From Corynebacterium crudilactis (GTDB taxonomy: Bacteria > Actinomycetota > Actinomycetes > Mycobacteriales > Mycobacteriaceae): a DNA stretch of 64,000 nucleotides. The notes beneath the pieces were generated by a model. It searched no databases. It was not told where the DNA came from and saw only the letters and a list, made by a program, of their open reading frames with translations. Below are positions 20,092 to 27,556 of the stretch, one piece after another. Where the stretch lies: contig NZ_CP015622.1 in NCBI RefSeq assembly GCF_001643015.1, positions 1,439,358 through 1,503,357 on the forward strand. Reading direction: 5' to 3'. How positions within the stretch are numbered: the first letter of the stretch is position 1; each line of letters starts with the position of its first letter. The translations under genes were made by a program, and so were the position numbers.

Positions 20092-20370
20092 CTACCAATG
20101 GGTCATTTCGGATGGTTCCGATCCCGTAGTCCCATTATCAGCGTCTACCAAACAGGGATCAGGTCCAATATAGGTCAATGCAGACAGGGTAGTGAGTGTT
20201 TTGCCACCACCCATGTTGAGGAAGGTACCGGAATAGGGGCGGTCAATAACAAATTGACGGACGACTTTTTGAAAAGGTTCGAGGGTGTTTTCAATGACCT
20301 CATCCCAGGGCTCAGAATTGGTGTCTGCACTGAGCTCAGGTGTCGTGGTGGGTTGGGTTGTCGTGGACAT
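20092..20370 (-). pseudogene. N-terminal remnant of a DEAD/SNF2-type helicase
   Basis: The 92-residue frame has an ATP-binding helicase start: EPFQKVVRQFVIDRP, then FLNMGGGKTLTTLSALTYIGPDPCL, where GGGKT is a Walker A motif and the following segment normally leads into motif Ia. After GPDPCL the sequence changes abruptly and stops within 20 residues, at the 16-bp inverted repeat (20151-20166). AGGAG nine bases before the ATG is a good ribosome site. The gene was therefore truncated by rearrangement near the IS110-type element. The other helicase motifs are not nearby on this strand. Confidence 0.6.
20151..20166 (-). repeat. Right arm of the 16-bp inverted repeat
   Basis: AACAGGGATCAGGTCC is the exact reverse complement of 18603-18618 and sits at the break in the helicase frame. 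Confidence 0.9.
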
Positions 20371-20438
20371 AGCAGTGGTCTCCTATGCTGGAAAAAGGGA
20401 AATAATACATATATGTATATTTTAAAAGAAGCGAAAAA

Positions 20439-20514
20439 GAACCCCTCCGGGGCGTGTGGCCGAGGAGGGGTTCGATGTGTCGTTTTAAGTTAGGCGCAGC
20501 CCTTGCTGGGCTGC
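20439..20514 (-). terminator. Two hairpins between the helicase remnant and the secreted-protein gene
   Basis: GAACCCCTCC (20439-20448) pairs with GGAGGGGTTC (20464-20473), and the minus-strand side runs into TTTTTCGC, a terminator for minus-strand transcripts. A second perfect hairpin, GCAGCCC/GGGCTGC, is at 20496-20514 without a T run. The rest of 20371-20744 shows no gene; TACTAT at 20716-20721 is a likely -10 box for the next gene. Confidence 0.55.
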
Positions 20515-20744
20515 CGGTTAATAAGTCTTGATCATTAAAATCCGGGCAAGCATATCCAGCTGAATTGTTGGTTGGATGTGGGTACTGGTTTCAGGAATCC
20601 TCGGACAGTTCGGTGAAACATAGGCACTGCTCTAAATATTCCCCCCTTAATTTAGCCCCATAATATGAGAACTCTTGAAACTTTCTGTAGTGAACCTTAC
20701 GTTTTATCTTGAAAGTACTATCCACGCTCTAAAGAGGCATCATT

Positions 20745-21311
20745 TTGTTACACCGCAAACTCTCTCGCAGTCTAATTTCTTTGGCTCTTCCCATTGCTTT
20801 GTTCGCGTCCGGATCAGGAATTTCACCAGTTCAGGTCGCGCCTAAGGACCCTGCAAACTCAATAGTTGATGGATCTATTGAGAGGCAACAGATTTCGGAA
20901 GAAACACTCAGAGAGGCTTATGATGAGCTTTTGGCATCAGACGCTGAACGAAATCACCATGTTCAAGACGGTGAGCCGTTTGTGACTTTCGTCCTCCAGC
21001 AGGGAATCGAGTTAACGCTTCCAGATTTCAACGCGCCTCGTCCGTTTGTATCCGCTGGCCGTTATGACGGAGGTTTTTGGATCGAGTTCACTTCAGGTGA
21101 GCAATCGTTCGTGATTGGGGGTGCAGGAACGATTTTAACCTCGGGTATTTGTTCCCTGCTTTCACTAGGAAATGCAGCATGCCTAGTCGTGGGAATTGCT
21201 ATGCACGCTGCATCAACGTATTTGAACAAGAATCGTGAGTGCCCAAATAATTCGATCCGGATGTTTTATAACTGGGCGGGACAAATTCAGCGAACTGAGT
21301 GCCAGTATTAG
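20745..21311 (+). CDS. Secreted protein of unknown function with Cys-rich hydrophobic C-terminal part
   Basis: A TTG start is supported by GAGG seven bases upstream and TACTAT as -10. The 188-residue product begins with a signal peptide (RKLSRSLISLALPIALFAS). A polar, acidic middle follows (SEETLREAYDELLASDAERN), then a Gly/Ala/Leu-rich segment with paired cysteines (SGICSLLSLGNAACLVVGIA) and a short tail with two more cysteines (NRECPN, RTECQY). This layout, a long leader region plus a hydrophobic Cys-paired end, is seen in various actinobacterial secreted peptides, but no family is recognised. A 56-residue membrane protein follows after 30 bases. Confidence 0.65.
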   Translation: MLHRKLSRSLISLALPIALFASGSGISPVQVAPKDPANSIVDGSIERQQISEETLREAYDELLASDAERNHHVQDGEPFVTFVLQQGIELTLPDFNAPRPFVSAGRYDGGFWIEFTSGEQSFVIGGAGTILTSGICSLLSLGNAACLVVGIAMHAASTYLNKNRECPNNSIRMFYNWAGQIQRTECQY

Positions 21312-21341
21312 GTTTAGTCGTAAATACAGATAGCAGATGTT

Positions 21342-21512
21342 TTGGAAATCAACCTTATTGCAATAGCGATTGGCTCAATCACGTTTGGAGTTCTCTACAC
21401 AGCAGGAATGCACATCAGATATAAAGATATTCGGACGACAGTTAAGTGTGGACTTGGATTGTTGGCGATTTCGTTGGTGCTTCTTTTCCTTTTAAGAAGC
21501 GCAGCAATCTGA
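21342..21512 (+). CDS. Tiny two-helix membrane protein (56 aa)
   Basis: A TTG-initiated frame gives MEINLIAIAIG..., with hydrophobic helices at about residues 3-22 and 35-52 separated by a basic loop (HIRYKDIRTTVK), ending LFLLRSAAI. It starts 30 bases after the secreted-protein gene and has no strong ribosome site. The size, topology and position next to a secreted Cys-containing protein resemble immunity-type or accessory membrane proteins; that role is inference only. Confidence 0.4.
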   Translation: MEINLIAIAIGSITFGVLYTAGMHIRYKDIRTTVKCGLGLLAISLVLLFLLRSAAI

Positions 21513-21543
21513 ATACTAGCGGGGCGCCTTGTGAGTAGAAAAG

Positions 21544-21640
21544 TGGCTCTTTATTTTTAGAGTGAATGGACTCGATCGTCAATGAGGCTACCCTATCGGC
21601 CAGTATCCCGTAGCGGGCGCCGAGTTACGAAAAAGAGCCA
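21544..21640. repeat. 97-bp segment closed by a 9-bp inverted repeat
   Basis: TGGCTCTTT (21544-21552) is complementary to AAAGAGCCA (21632-21640). Inside lie GCTAC/GTAGC and CCCG/CGGG pairs. It is about the size of the segment at 22656-22751, with which it shares only short matches on the opposite strand. No open frame here looks coding; 21513-21773 is otherwise empty. Confidence 0.4.
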
Positions 21641-21773
21641 ACGTATCTCTGCTTCAGGTAGTCATTTTTTGTGTCGCCTCTTCGCCAAACCGGATTCTTG
21701 GGAAGCCTTTAGTTTTAGCTATGGGGTGGGGAGTGGCGACAGCACTCCGTATGGACAATCTTAGAAATACACC

Positions 21774-21995
21774 TTACCGATGTTTGTCGCAGTCACAGGG
21801 CTTGAAGACCCCATACGCGATCATCAAACTCACGGGGAGGATGAAAATCATGAGATACCAGTCAAATCCGCGCTGTGTGATGAGTGAGTACACTGCGATG
21901 GATGAAACGACAGGTAGGATAAAGAGCGCAGTGCTTTACACCTTGTGCCAAATATCGACCAAAGGATCGTCCTCATAAGGGCACGCCTTGCGCAT
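21774..21995 (-). pseudogene. Remnant of a small membrane protein with one nonsense codon
   Basis: On the minus strand an ATG at 21995 opens 19 residues (MRKACPYEDDPLVDIWHKV), then an in-frame TAA at 21936-21938. The same frame continues for 53 more residues with two clear membrane helices (LFILPVVSSIAVYSLI, then YLMIFILPVSLMIAYGVF) and ends CDCDKHR. The continuity of a sensible membrane protein across a single stop suggests a nonsense mutation. The N-terminal side may extend upstream but runs into the helicase remnant on the other strand. Confidence 0.4.
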
Positions 21996-22018
21996 ATTAG
22001 CCTGGTAGAACCCGATAA

Positions 22019-22554
22019 TGAGGCTGATGGGTGCAGACCATGATGTGCTGTATTTGACCTACTCGAAACTGTTGAAAATTGATGCACAGCAACGCGTTCG
22101 TAGTGCCAAAGTGTAGAACTATCACGGCATTGTCTATCCGCATCTGCTGAAGGCCGGCATTAAGTGCGGCATCAGTGAGTCGATTCGGGAATTCAACAAG
22201 AACTTCAAGCATATTTCTCGCACGTTCCCAAGCTATGACCTGCTCGTTATTGATGAGTACCAGGACATCACGGAAGACTTTGCGGAACTGCTGCGCAACA
22301 TTAAGTCCGTAAACCCGCTCATGCAGATTGTCATGGTGGGTGATTTGGAACAGAGAGTCCGGTCTGACACCACTCTTGATCCACAAGAATTTGCAGCAGA
22401 GTTGTGTGAAGATCCAGCTTTTGCACCGCTTACGCAATCGTTTCGGATTGGCGAGACCATGGCTGCGGGCTTGGCTGATGCGTGGAATAAGCCGATTGTT
22501 GGTGGGACTCCAAAACGGGAAGAGCCATATATGTGTTCGCACATATTGTTTTAG
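22019..22554 (+). pseudogene. Fragment of a superfamily 1 (UvrD-like) helicase with an internal stop
   Basis: The frame reads DVLYLTYSKLLK, then an in-frame TAG at about 22115, and continues with NYHGIVYPHLLKAG, Walker B YDLLVIDEYQD and motif III-like IVMVGDLEQRV, then LTQSFRIGETMAAGLADAW (motif IV region) before it ends at 22554. Walker A and the C-terminal motifs V-VI are missing. It is thus a middle fragment of an SF1 helicase, cut at both ends and carrying a nonsense codon. The native substrate and system are unknown. Confidence 0.7.
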
Positions 22555-22655
22555 CCCGCTATATCTGCCCTTATGTGGGGACACTCGTTCAGGGGTACTG
22601 TGTCCTAGCTGGGTTTGTGGGGTGGGAAAAAACCTCTGCATATTATGCATGACAG

Positions 22656-22751
22656 AAAAGGACTCTGAGGGGTCGGGCCCACCGCTAGGTTGAGGAGACA
22701 GCAACCAGGAATATTTATCTACTGCGGTTAGCGAAATAGCAGAGTCCTTTT
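22656..22751. repeat. 96-bp segment with a perfect 12-bp inverted repeat and nested stems
   Basis: AAAAGGACTCTG (22656-22667) pairs perfectly with CAGAGTCCTTTT (22740-22751). Inside, ACCGC (22681-22685) pairs with GCGGT (22724-22728), and GGTTG pairs with CAACC. TATTAT at 22641-22646 lies ten bases before the left arm, so a short RNA starting at the arm and ending in TTTT is possible; a MITE-like element is the alternative. The rest of 22555-22901 shows no gene. Confidence 0.5.
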
Positions 22752-22901
22752 ACACAGATGGAATAAGGGATTACTCTTTGATTCTCTGCCTGAGCTCTTA
22801 AGTATCCACTAAAGTCAAGATCGAGCTCATGGTGGAACATTGAAAGGGCTTATTAGCTCAAGAGTTCCGTCATGGAAAAATCAACATAAAATAGATAGAA
22901 A

Positions 22902-23232
22902 ATGAGTTTAATGATGCTAGTTGTTGTACTTTTATTTGCTCTTGCTGGGATTGCTCTTATTGTTTTGGGATTACTTGAAGAAAGGGGCTATTTCCCTTTT
23001 TCGTTCTGAGGATGTGAATTCTAGTGAGCAAAAGTGGAAGAGCGGATACAAAGCTGGGGGAGTCTGGATTATTGTTGCTGGTGTAGTAACCATTGCAGTA
23101 GGAGTGGCTTCTCTCTGGGTAACGAGTGAAAATCAGCGCTCAATGTTGTATCTAGTAGGCGGAACGATTTCACTGGGAATCTTTTATCTTGGCTCGATGA
23201 AAGCAGATCAGGCTGCCAAGGCTGTCAAATAA
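22902..23232 (+). pseudogene. Small membrane protein split by a one-base frameshift
   Basis: ATG at 22902 opens MSLMMLVVVLLFALAGIALI and ends 33 codons later in FPFSF-stop. The next frame continues with RSEDVNSSEQKWKSGYKAGG and two more helices (VWIIVAGVVTIAVGVASLW; MLYLVGGTISLGIFYLG) to 23232. Removing one T from the TTTTT run near 23000 joins both parts into 109 residues with three helices. If the second frame is used alone it would start at TTG 22921. The function is unknown. Confidence 0.55.
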
Positions 23233-23552
23233 TTGGTGGAGCTTTGCTAAAACCAAGATCAATCTCTGGAAGTAGCGAAGTAATGGTTCATCAAGAAGCT
23301 CGCGGAATTCTTCAATCATTGTTTCAACCGATTGTCTTTTGAGAGGTTTTACAGCCGGATCAGTATCTTCTAGGGTGTTGCCCTGAATCAACGATCGACA
23401 GCAAACTTGGCTTCTTTTTAACACCTATGAGCAGTTGGTATGGAAAAGGCCCGGTTAACGACATGTCAAATGTGAATTGCTGTTAAATATTAAGCGGGTA
23501 CTCAGTGCCAGGAACCCTAGACTTCCGAATACGTTCCGAATGTGCTGGGAGT

Positions 23553-24011
23553 ATGACTAGAGCAGCTGATGTGTATTACCGGACACGACGTTCTTCAGAG
23601 TTGAGTAAACACCCCGCTGAAGTTTTCGCTGAAGCTGAGGAACATCCCGTGACAGTGACACGACGCGATGGTGAATCACTGGTGCTGATATCGCAGCGTG
23701 AGGCCGACAGGCGTGCAAAGCTGCTTGAATTCGCCACACAGTTAATCACTGTAGCTACTGATGAGCATGGCACTTTAGCTGAACGTATGTCCAAAGTATT
23801 CCCCTGGATGTTAGCTCTTTCAGTAACAGATCGTAGTACCTGTGCTCGTGAGATCCTTGATGCTGCACGAGCCTCGTTTGCTACCGAGCAACCTCATCTA
23901 GCTATTGCAGAGTTGACCGCATGGAAAGAAACCGCAACTGCTATCGCAGCGGGGCTACATAGTGCTGATCTGGAGTGGATTGACGATGAACAACTGGTTG
24001 AGCGGCCATAA
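23553..24011 (+). CDS. Phd/YefM-type antitoxin
   Basis: The protein (152 aa from ATG 23553) begins with a Phd-like fold: RTRRSSELSKHPAEVFAEAEEHPVTVTRRDGESLVLISQRE, the pattern by which such antitoxins bind DNA. A longer C-terminal part (LLEFATQLITVATDEHGTLAERMS...) follows that would cover the toxin. GGGAG four bases before ATG 23553 supports this start over TTG/GTG codons at 23505. The stop is two bases before the GTG of the toxin gene. Such proteins usually repress their own operon. Confidence 0.78.
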   Translation: MTRAADVYYRTRRSSELSKHPAEVFAEAEEHPVTVTRRDGESLVLISQREADRRAKLLEFATQLITVATDEHGTLAERMSKVFPWMLALSVTDRSTCAREILDAARASFATEQPHLAIAELTAWKETATAIAAGLHSADLEWIDDEQLVERP

Positions 24012-24013
24012 AC

Positions 24014-24361
24014 GTGGCTGCAAAGAAAGAGGCATTAGTTCCTCTCCCACGGAAGAAGAGTGAGTACGAAATTCGTTTTGCTACCACTCAAGCAGCTAAA
24101 GGGCGGCGAGATCTGCTGGCAAATATTCGTAACCCTATGGCGAATACCTGGGACTTTTGACCATGACCCGGTTGTTGACAACGCCAACCAATTACCGACT
24201 CAAAGGAGCACTAGGCGTGGTCCACCGTAATGGCACGGATCATGATCGGTGGCAGCATAAACCCAGGGTGAAGGGCTCTGCCCGGATCTGGTTTTATGTT
24301 GAGAAGAACATAGTGTACTTAGAGTATGTGCATTACGCATCATCCCAATGAGACAAAGTAA
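24014..24361 (+). pseudogene. Toxin partner of the Phd-type antitoxin, broken by two frameshifts
   Basis: GTG at 24014 opens AAKKEALVPLPRKKSEYEIRF...NPMANTWDF and stops at 24158. One extra T at 24155-24158 would restore reading into LTMTRLLTTPTNYRLKGALG, ...GSARIWFYVEKNIVYLEYVH. There a second slip, one extra base near 24333, is needed to reach the ending THHPNETK and the TAA at 24359-24361. Start and end are in the same frame, so the two errors compensate. The intact 115-residue product would be a RelE-sized toxin; the exact family is not certain. As read, the toxin is not made. Confidence 0.65.
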
Positions 24362-24409
24362 TCCTCATCAAGAAGTTAGATATCTTGGTTAACTATTCTG
24401 ATGCTGTTC

Positions 24410-24431
24410 GAGCCTGAGAGACTTCAGGCTC
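24410..24431. repeat. 8-bp hairpin after the toxin remnant
   Basis: GAGCCTGA (24410-24417) and TCAGGCTC (24424-24431) form a perfect stem with a six-base loop and no T run. The remaining bases to 24598 hold no supported gene. Confidence 0.45.
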
Positions 24432-24598
24432 ACGACTGGAGTAGGGAGCAAGCGTTCTTCTGCAGATACGGTCTGATCCTGCGGCTGGAAACGATTTAAT
24501 TTATGATGTGCGCGAAGGCTTGAATTTTTTAAAAATAACCCAGGAGTTTTGGCTGGTACAGGTATCCTTACGCTATAGCTCTTGTTAGAGTCGAGCAC

Positions 24599-25018
24599 AT
24601 GTTTGGTTACGTTCCCACTGGCCCTTTCGACATGGCTGACGAGGATACAAAAGGCAAGCCTATTCGGAAAACAAAATCCCGGGTCTACAAGATAGCTGTG
24701 TGGGCTGGACCGTGGGGCGCACACCAGTTTTTCCTTAACAATACTTCCGGTGCTTTAGTTCATTGCTTGATTTTGATAACTCTGGCAGGTTTCCCTTCTT
24801 TACTCGGTACCTGGCCAGGACTCGTAATCGCTTTAATGCTTAATGGGGCAGCGTGGCTGTTTGCTATTTACTCCATGGCAACCATGTCGGAAAATGATCC
24901 CCGTCTTCAGGGGCATACTGCTGCAAATTATCATGAGCGTATGATCTTTTTCTGCAAGATCTCCCTGTGGGGTATTGACTTTTGGAAAAAAGAACGAAGA
25001 AAAAATGCAGACGCATAG
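24599..25018 (+). CDS. TM2-domain membrane protein
   Basis: The 139-residue protein carries the TM2 signature: a basic stretch, then WAGPWGAHQFFLNNTSGALVH, with two membrane helices linked by a short turn (CLILITLAGFPSLLGTWPGLVIALMLNGAAWLFAIY). TM2 proteins are widespread small membrane proteins without a settled function; some regulate signalling. The C-terminus is basic (FWKKERRKNADA). GAG at moderate distance supports ATG 24599; ATG 24632 is an alternative. Confidence 0.7.
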   Translation: MFGYVPTGPFDMADEDTKGKPIRKTKSRVYKIAVWAGPWGAHQFFLNNTSGALVHCLILITLAGFPSLLGTWPGLVIALMLNGAAWLFAIYSMATMSENDPRLQGHTAANYHERMIFFCKISLWGIDFWKKERRKNADA

Positions 25019-25104
25019 CTGCATGTTCTGTTGAATGTACCTAGTTATAATTAATTTTATGTGAGAAAGTTCTTCACTAATCTCAATGTAATAGGGGGGG
25101 GGTC

Positions 25105-25701
25105 ATGCTGTCAATCTGCGCAAAAATAGGATATTCAACTCCAATCGCAGAACTGGAACTGAATTTTAATAAAGGAAAAATATACGGTATTTGCGGTGCG
25201 AATGGAGCTGGAAAATCAACGCTTCTCCGCACTCTTGCCGGTGAACTGTATCCTCTCGAGGGAACAGTAAAGATAGGTGATGTCAGTGTCACAGATCTGA
25301 AATCTGTAGGAAAAATTATTACTATATCGACACCTGATTTTTATCCTGATGTATCGATCGGGGAGCATTTTAAAATACTAAGTAAAACGGGGAAAGTGAA
25401 TTTTGCAGACTCCATTCAACGATGGAATCTTGAGGAACTGCTCAGAAAATCGCCCAATAAAGTCTCTAGCGGTCAACAACAAAGAAGCTTTTTGGCACTA
25501 CAACTCGAGATACATTCTGAGGTAGTTGTATTAGATGAGCCGGAGAGACATTTAGATGCTTTCTGGATAGATATCCTGGCTCAAGAGCTAAAGAAGAAAG
25601 CTACAAATGGTACTGCCGTTATTTTAGCGAGTCATTCTCAGGACATCCTGAACATATGCGATGAAGTAATTCACCTGGAAAAATATGATATCGCATCTTA
25701 A
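25105..25701 (+). CDS. ABC transporter ATP-binding protein
   Basis: The 198-residue ATPase has Walker A CGANGAGKSTLLRTLAG, a weak signature VSSGQQQRSFLAL (SSGQQ instead of LSGGQ), Walker B VVVLDEPERHLD and the H-loop ASHSQD. It is shorter than most and lacks a C-terminal extension, as in small exporters. The gene overlaps the permease by 17 bases. Just before the ATG, a run of nine G residues (25094-25102) forms the ribosome site. TATAAT near 25042 is a likely -10 box. Confidence 0.85.
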   Translation: MLSICAKIGYSTPIAELELNFNKGKIYGICGANGAGKSTLLRTLAGELYPLEGTVKIGDVSVTDLKSVGKIITISTPDFYPDVSIGEHFKILSKTGKVNFADSIQRWNLEELLRKSPNKVSSGQQQRSFLALQLEIHSEVVVLDEPERHLDAFWIDILAQELKKKATNGTAVILASHSQDILNICDEVIHLEKYDIAS

Positions 25702-26692
25702 TAGAATTATTAGATTTATTTTCCTGCTTGGCCTTGGGGCCTGGACCGTGTACTCGATGCTCTCGTGGGTCTCTAGTCAGTATGAGGCTAGTGTGGATGG
25801 GCACTCTTTAATTCTTGGGGTCTTCTGGAGTGCTGTTTTAGTTCTCAGCGGATCATTGTTGGTGGAGAAATTCCTACCGCTTTTATCAATTTCAAAGCTT
25901 GAATGGATATATCAGGTCAGACCTACAGGTCAGGTTAAGTTCAATGCACGTGAGCCTATTGCGCAGATTGTTGCTTTTTCTCTGTTTGGTATGGTCCTGG
26001 GAGCGGCACATGGACAGATGTGGCTGTGGTTGATCATTAGTTGCTTAGTGCGCTTAGCTACGGGATTAGCTAAGAAAAGATCACTTCCAAGTCTTCTTAC
26101 CGCTGGTGAAAAGAAAATTCTGTCTGCGGCTAGCCTGAGCGTTTTAGACTCTGGATTAGTTGCGGATGCTACGACAATTACGCATTTGCGATGGAAGGAA
26201 CAAGCACCTACCGCAAATTATCTTGTGCTTGCTGGTAGAAGATTTTTCCGGCGTCCTCATATTGCGTTGATGATGTTGGTGATTATTTCTTTTACATTTT
26301 CTTTTTCGGGTATTTTTGGAGCCTATTCAGCATCGATTTTTCTGTTGTTATGGTCTGTTGTGGGTGCTGATGTGGCTCGGTGCGCAGATTTTTCGAAGTT
26401 ACACGCGCCAGGTCACTATAAAGCGGTTGTTCTTTTGTTTCATGCTGTTCCTGCAATTGGGATTGTTTTATTAATCACGGATCCTGCGCATGTTCTCGTG
26501 CATAGCTTGTTGATTGTGGTGAGTGTTGTGTGGGCAGGGATTGCGAGAAGTCGCCCACGACGGGTGGATCAGATTACCTACATCGATAGCGGTATTGCAG
26601 GTCCAGTGTCGCCTGAAATTATAAGATTCTACCTTGCAGGCCTGCCTCCAGCGCTCTTCGCATCCCTGCTGCTCTTATACTTTTCAGTGTGA
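25685..26692 (+). CDS. Multi-span membrane protein, presumed ABC permease
   Basis: The 335-residue protein has about eight hydrophobic segments (for example LIRFIFLLGLGAWTVYSML-like start, LILGVFWSAVLVLSGSLLV, IALMMLVIISFTFSFSGIF, AVVLLFHAVPAIGIVLLIT, ending LLLLYFSV). It overlaps the ATPase gene, so both form one exporter. No substrate can be read from the sequence. The small membrane proteins around it may be part of the same module. Confidence 0.75.
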   Translation: MISHLNRIIRFIFLLGLGAWTVYSMLSWVSSQYEASVDGHSLILGVFWSAVLVLSGSLLVEKFLPLLSISKLEWIYQVRPTGQVKFNAREPIAQIVAFSLFGMVLGAAHGQMWLWLIISCLVRLATGLAKKRSLPSLLTAGEKKILSAASLSVLDSGLVADATTITHLRWKEQAPTANYLVLAGRRFFRRPHIALMMLVIISFTFSFSGIFGAYSASIFLLLWSVVGADVARCADFSKLHAPGHYKAVVLLFHAVPAIGIVLLITDPAHVLVHSLLIVVSVVWAGIARSRPRRVDQITYIDSGIAGPVSPEIIRFYLAGLPPALFASLLLLYFSV

Positions 26693-26715
26693 ATTAGCGT
26701 TCCTTAGTCTCAATG

Positions 26716-27024
26716 CTATTTTTCTGATGTTTTAGATTTATCAAGAATAGTGACGACTGCTGGGGCAAATAGAGGTAGTCCTGCAGGAAATACGAATATA
26801 AAGGTGGCTCCTACACCGAGTACTACCAGGGTGCTAAAGAACCAGAACTCTGTGGTTGATACTTTTGGGGAGTTCTCACTTTTATATTCAACAAAAAGTG
26901 CAAAAATTGTCTCGATTCCTGCCAGGGCAGCAAAGAGATATACCAGGTTAATATTTCCTGCGATGCCGAAGACGATAGAAAGAGACATCGTGAGCATGGC
27001 GCCTATTAAAAGAATTTTACTCAT
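26716..27024 (-). CDS. Small membrane protein (102 aa)
   Basis: Four hydrophobic stretches occupy most of the protein (LLIGAMLTMSLSIVFGIAG, INLVYLFAALAGIETIFALF, FWFFSTLVVLGVGATFIFVF, GLPLFAPAVVTIL), with short charged ends. AGG five bases before the ATG supports the start. It converges on the ABC permease gene and diverges from the next one. No family is recognised. Confidence 0.6.
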   Translation of the reverse strand: MSKILLIGAMLTMSLSIVFGIAGNINLVYLFAALAGIETIFALFVEYKSENSPKVSTTEFWFFSTLVVLGVGATFIFVFPAGLPLFAPAVVTILDKSKTSEK

Positions 27025-27174
27025 AAGTACCTGATCTAAAAATGCTTCCTAGTGTGAGTTGTATAATTAAGCGCATATTTATTATGTATGTGCGTAACCA
27101 TACTGTGAAAGTCACTTGCAGTTGCAGATACGGGAACTTTAATTACAGTATTTTTCTTTTATTTAAAGGTAGCT

Positions 27175-27441
27175 ATGATTTTTTATATTTTTATTTTTGT
27201 CTTTGTCTTTGCGCTGATTGCTGGTGTCAAATATGCGCGTGATAAAGGAAAACTAAAAGAGTTTTCAATCTTCGCAGGTGGGCTCTCCACGGTGGGGTTC
27301 TTCACCGTGATTGCAGTATCTATTTATACGGGTGGGCACACGACCGACTTAATTATTGCTTTCTTAATTTTAGCGGCTCTCCTTTACCCATTCTGGCTAC
27401 TTTTTAAGAAGATTGAGAAAGAGATTAAGCAGCGTAAATAA
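27175..27441 (+). CDS. Small membrane protein (88 aa)
   Basis: Three hydrophobic segments (IFYIFIFVFVFALIAGV, FAGGLSTVGFFTVIAVSIY, DLIIAFLILAALLYPFWLLF) and a strongly basic tail, KKIEKEIKQRK, are seen. AAAGGT four bases before the ATG is a good ribosome site. It is divergent from the 102-residue membrane protein. The function is unknown. Confidence 0.6.
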   Translation: MIFYIFIFVFVFALIAGVKYARDKGKLKEFSIFAGGLSTVGFFTVIAVSIYTGGHTTDLIIAFLILAALLYPFWLLFKKIEKEIKQRK

Positions 27442-27556
27442 TGAAATCATGGGGTTTCATACATGAGCGCAATAAAGATGAAATTACTGCTGGGTATGTC
27501 CGCATAGGGATGCAGGGGAGTGAGGACTTAAACATTAGCGCCCGAGCTACTCCATC

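Noticed and set aside
21582..21764. Plus-strand frame of 60 residues
   Set aside because: Basic, low-information composition inside a palindromic segment, without a ribosome site.
22656..22751. Retron-like non-coding RNA (12-bp a1/a2-type inverted repeat)
   Set aside because: No reverse transcriptase gene or remnant lies nearby, and the segment is shorter than usual for msr-msd.
23170..23424. Minus-strand frame of 84 residues
   Set aside because: It overlaps the small membrane protein, has no ribosome site and shows no family pattern; a degraded gene cannot be excluded.
24389..24724. Minus-strand frame of 111 residues
   Set aside because: It runs antisense through the start of the TM2 gene and shows no family pattern or ribosome site.
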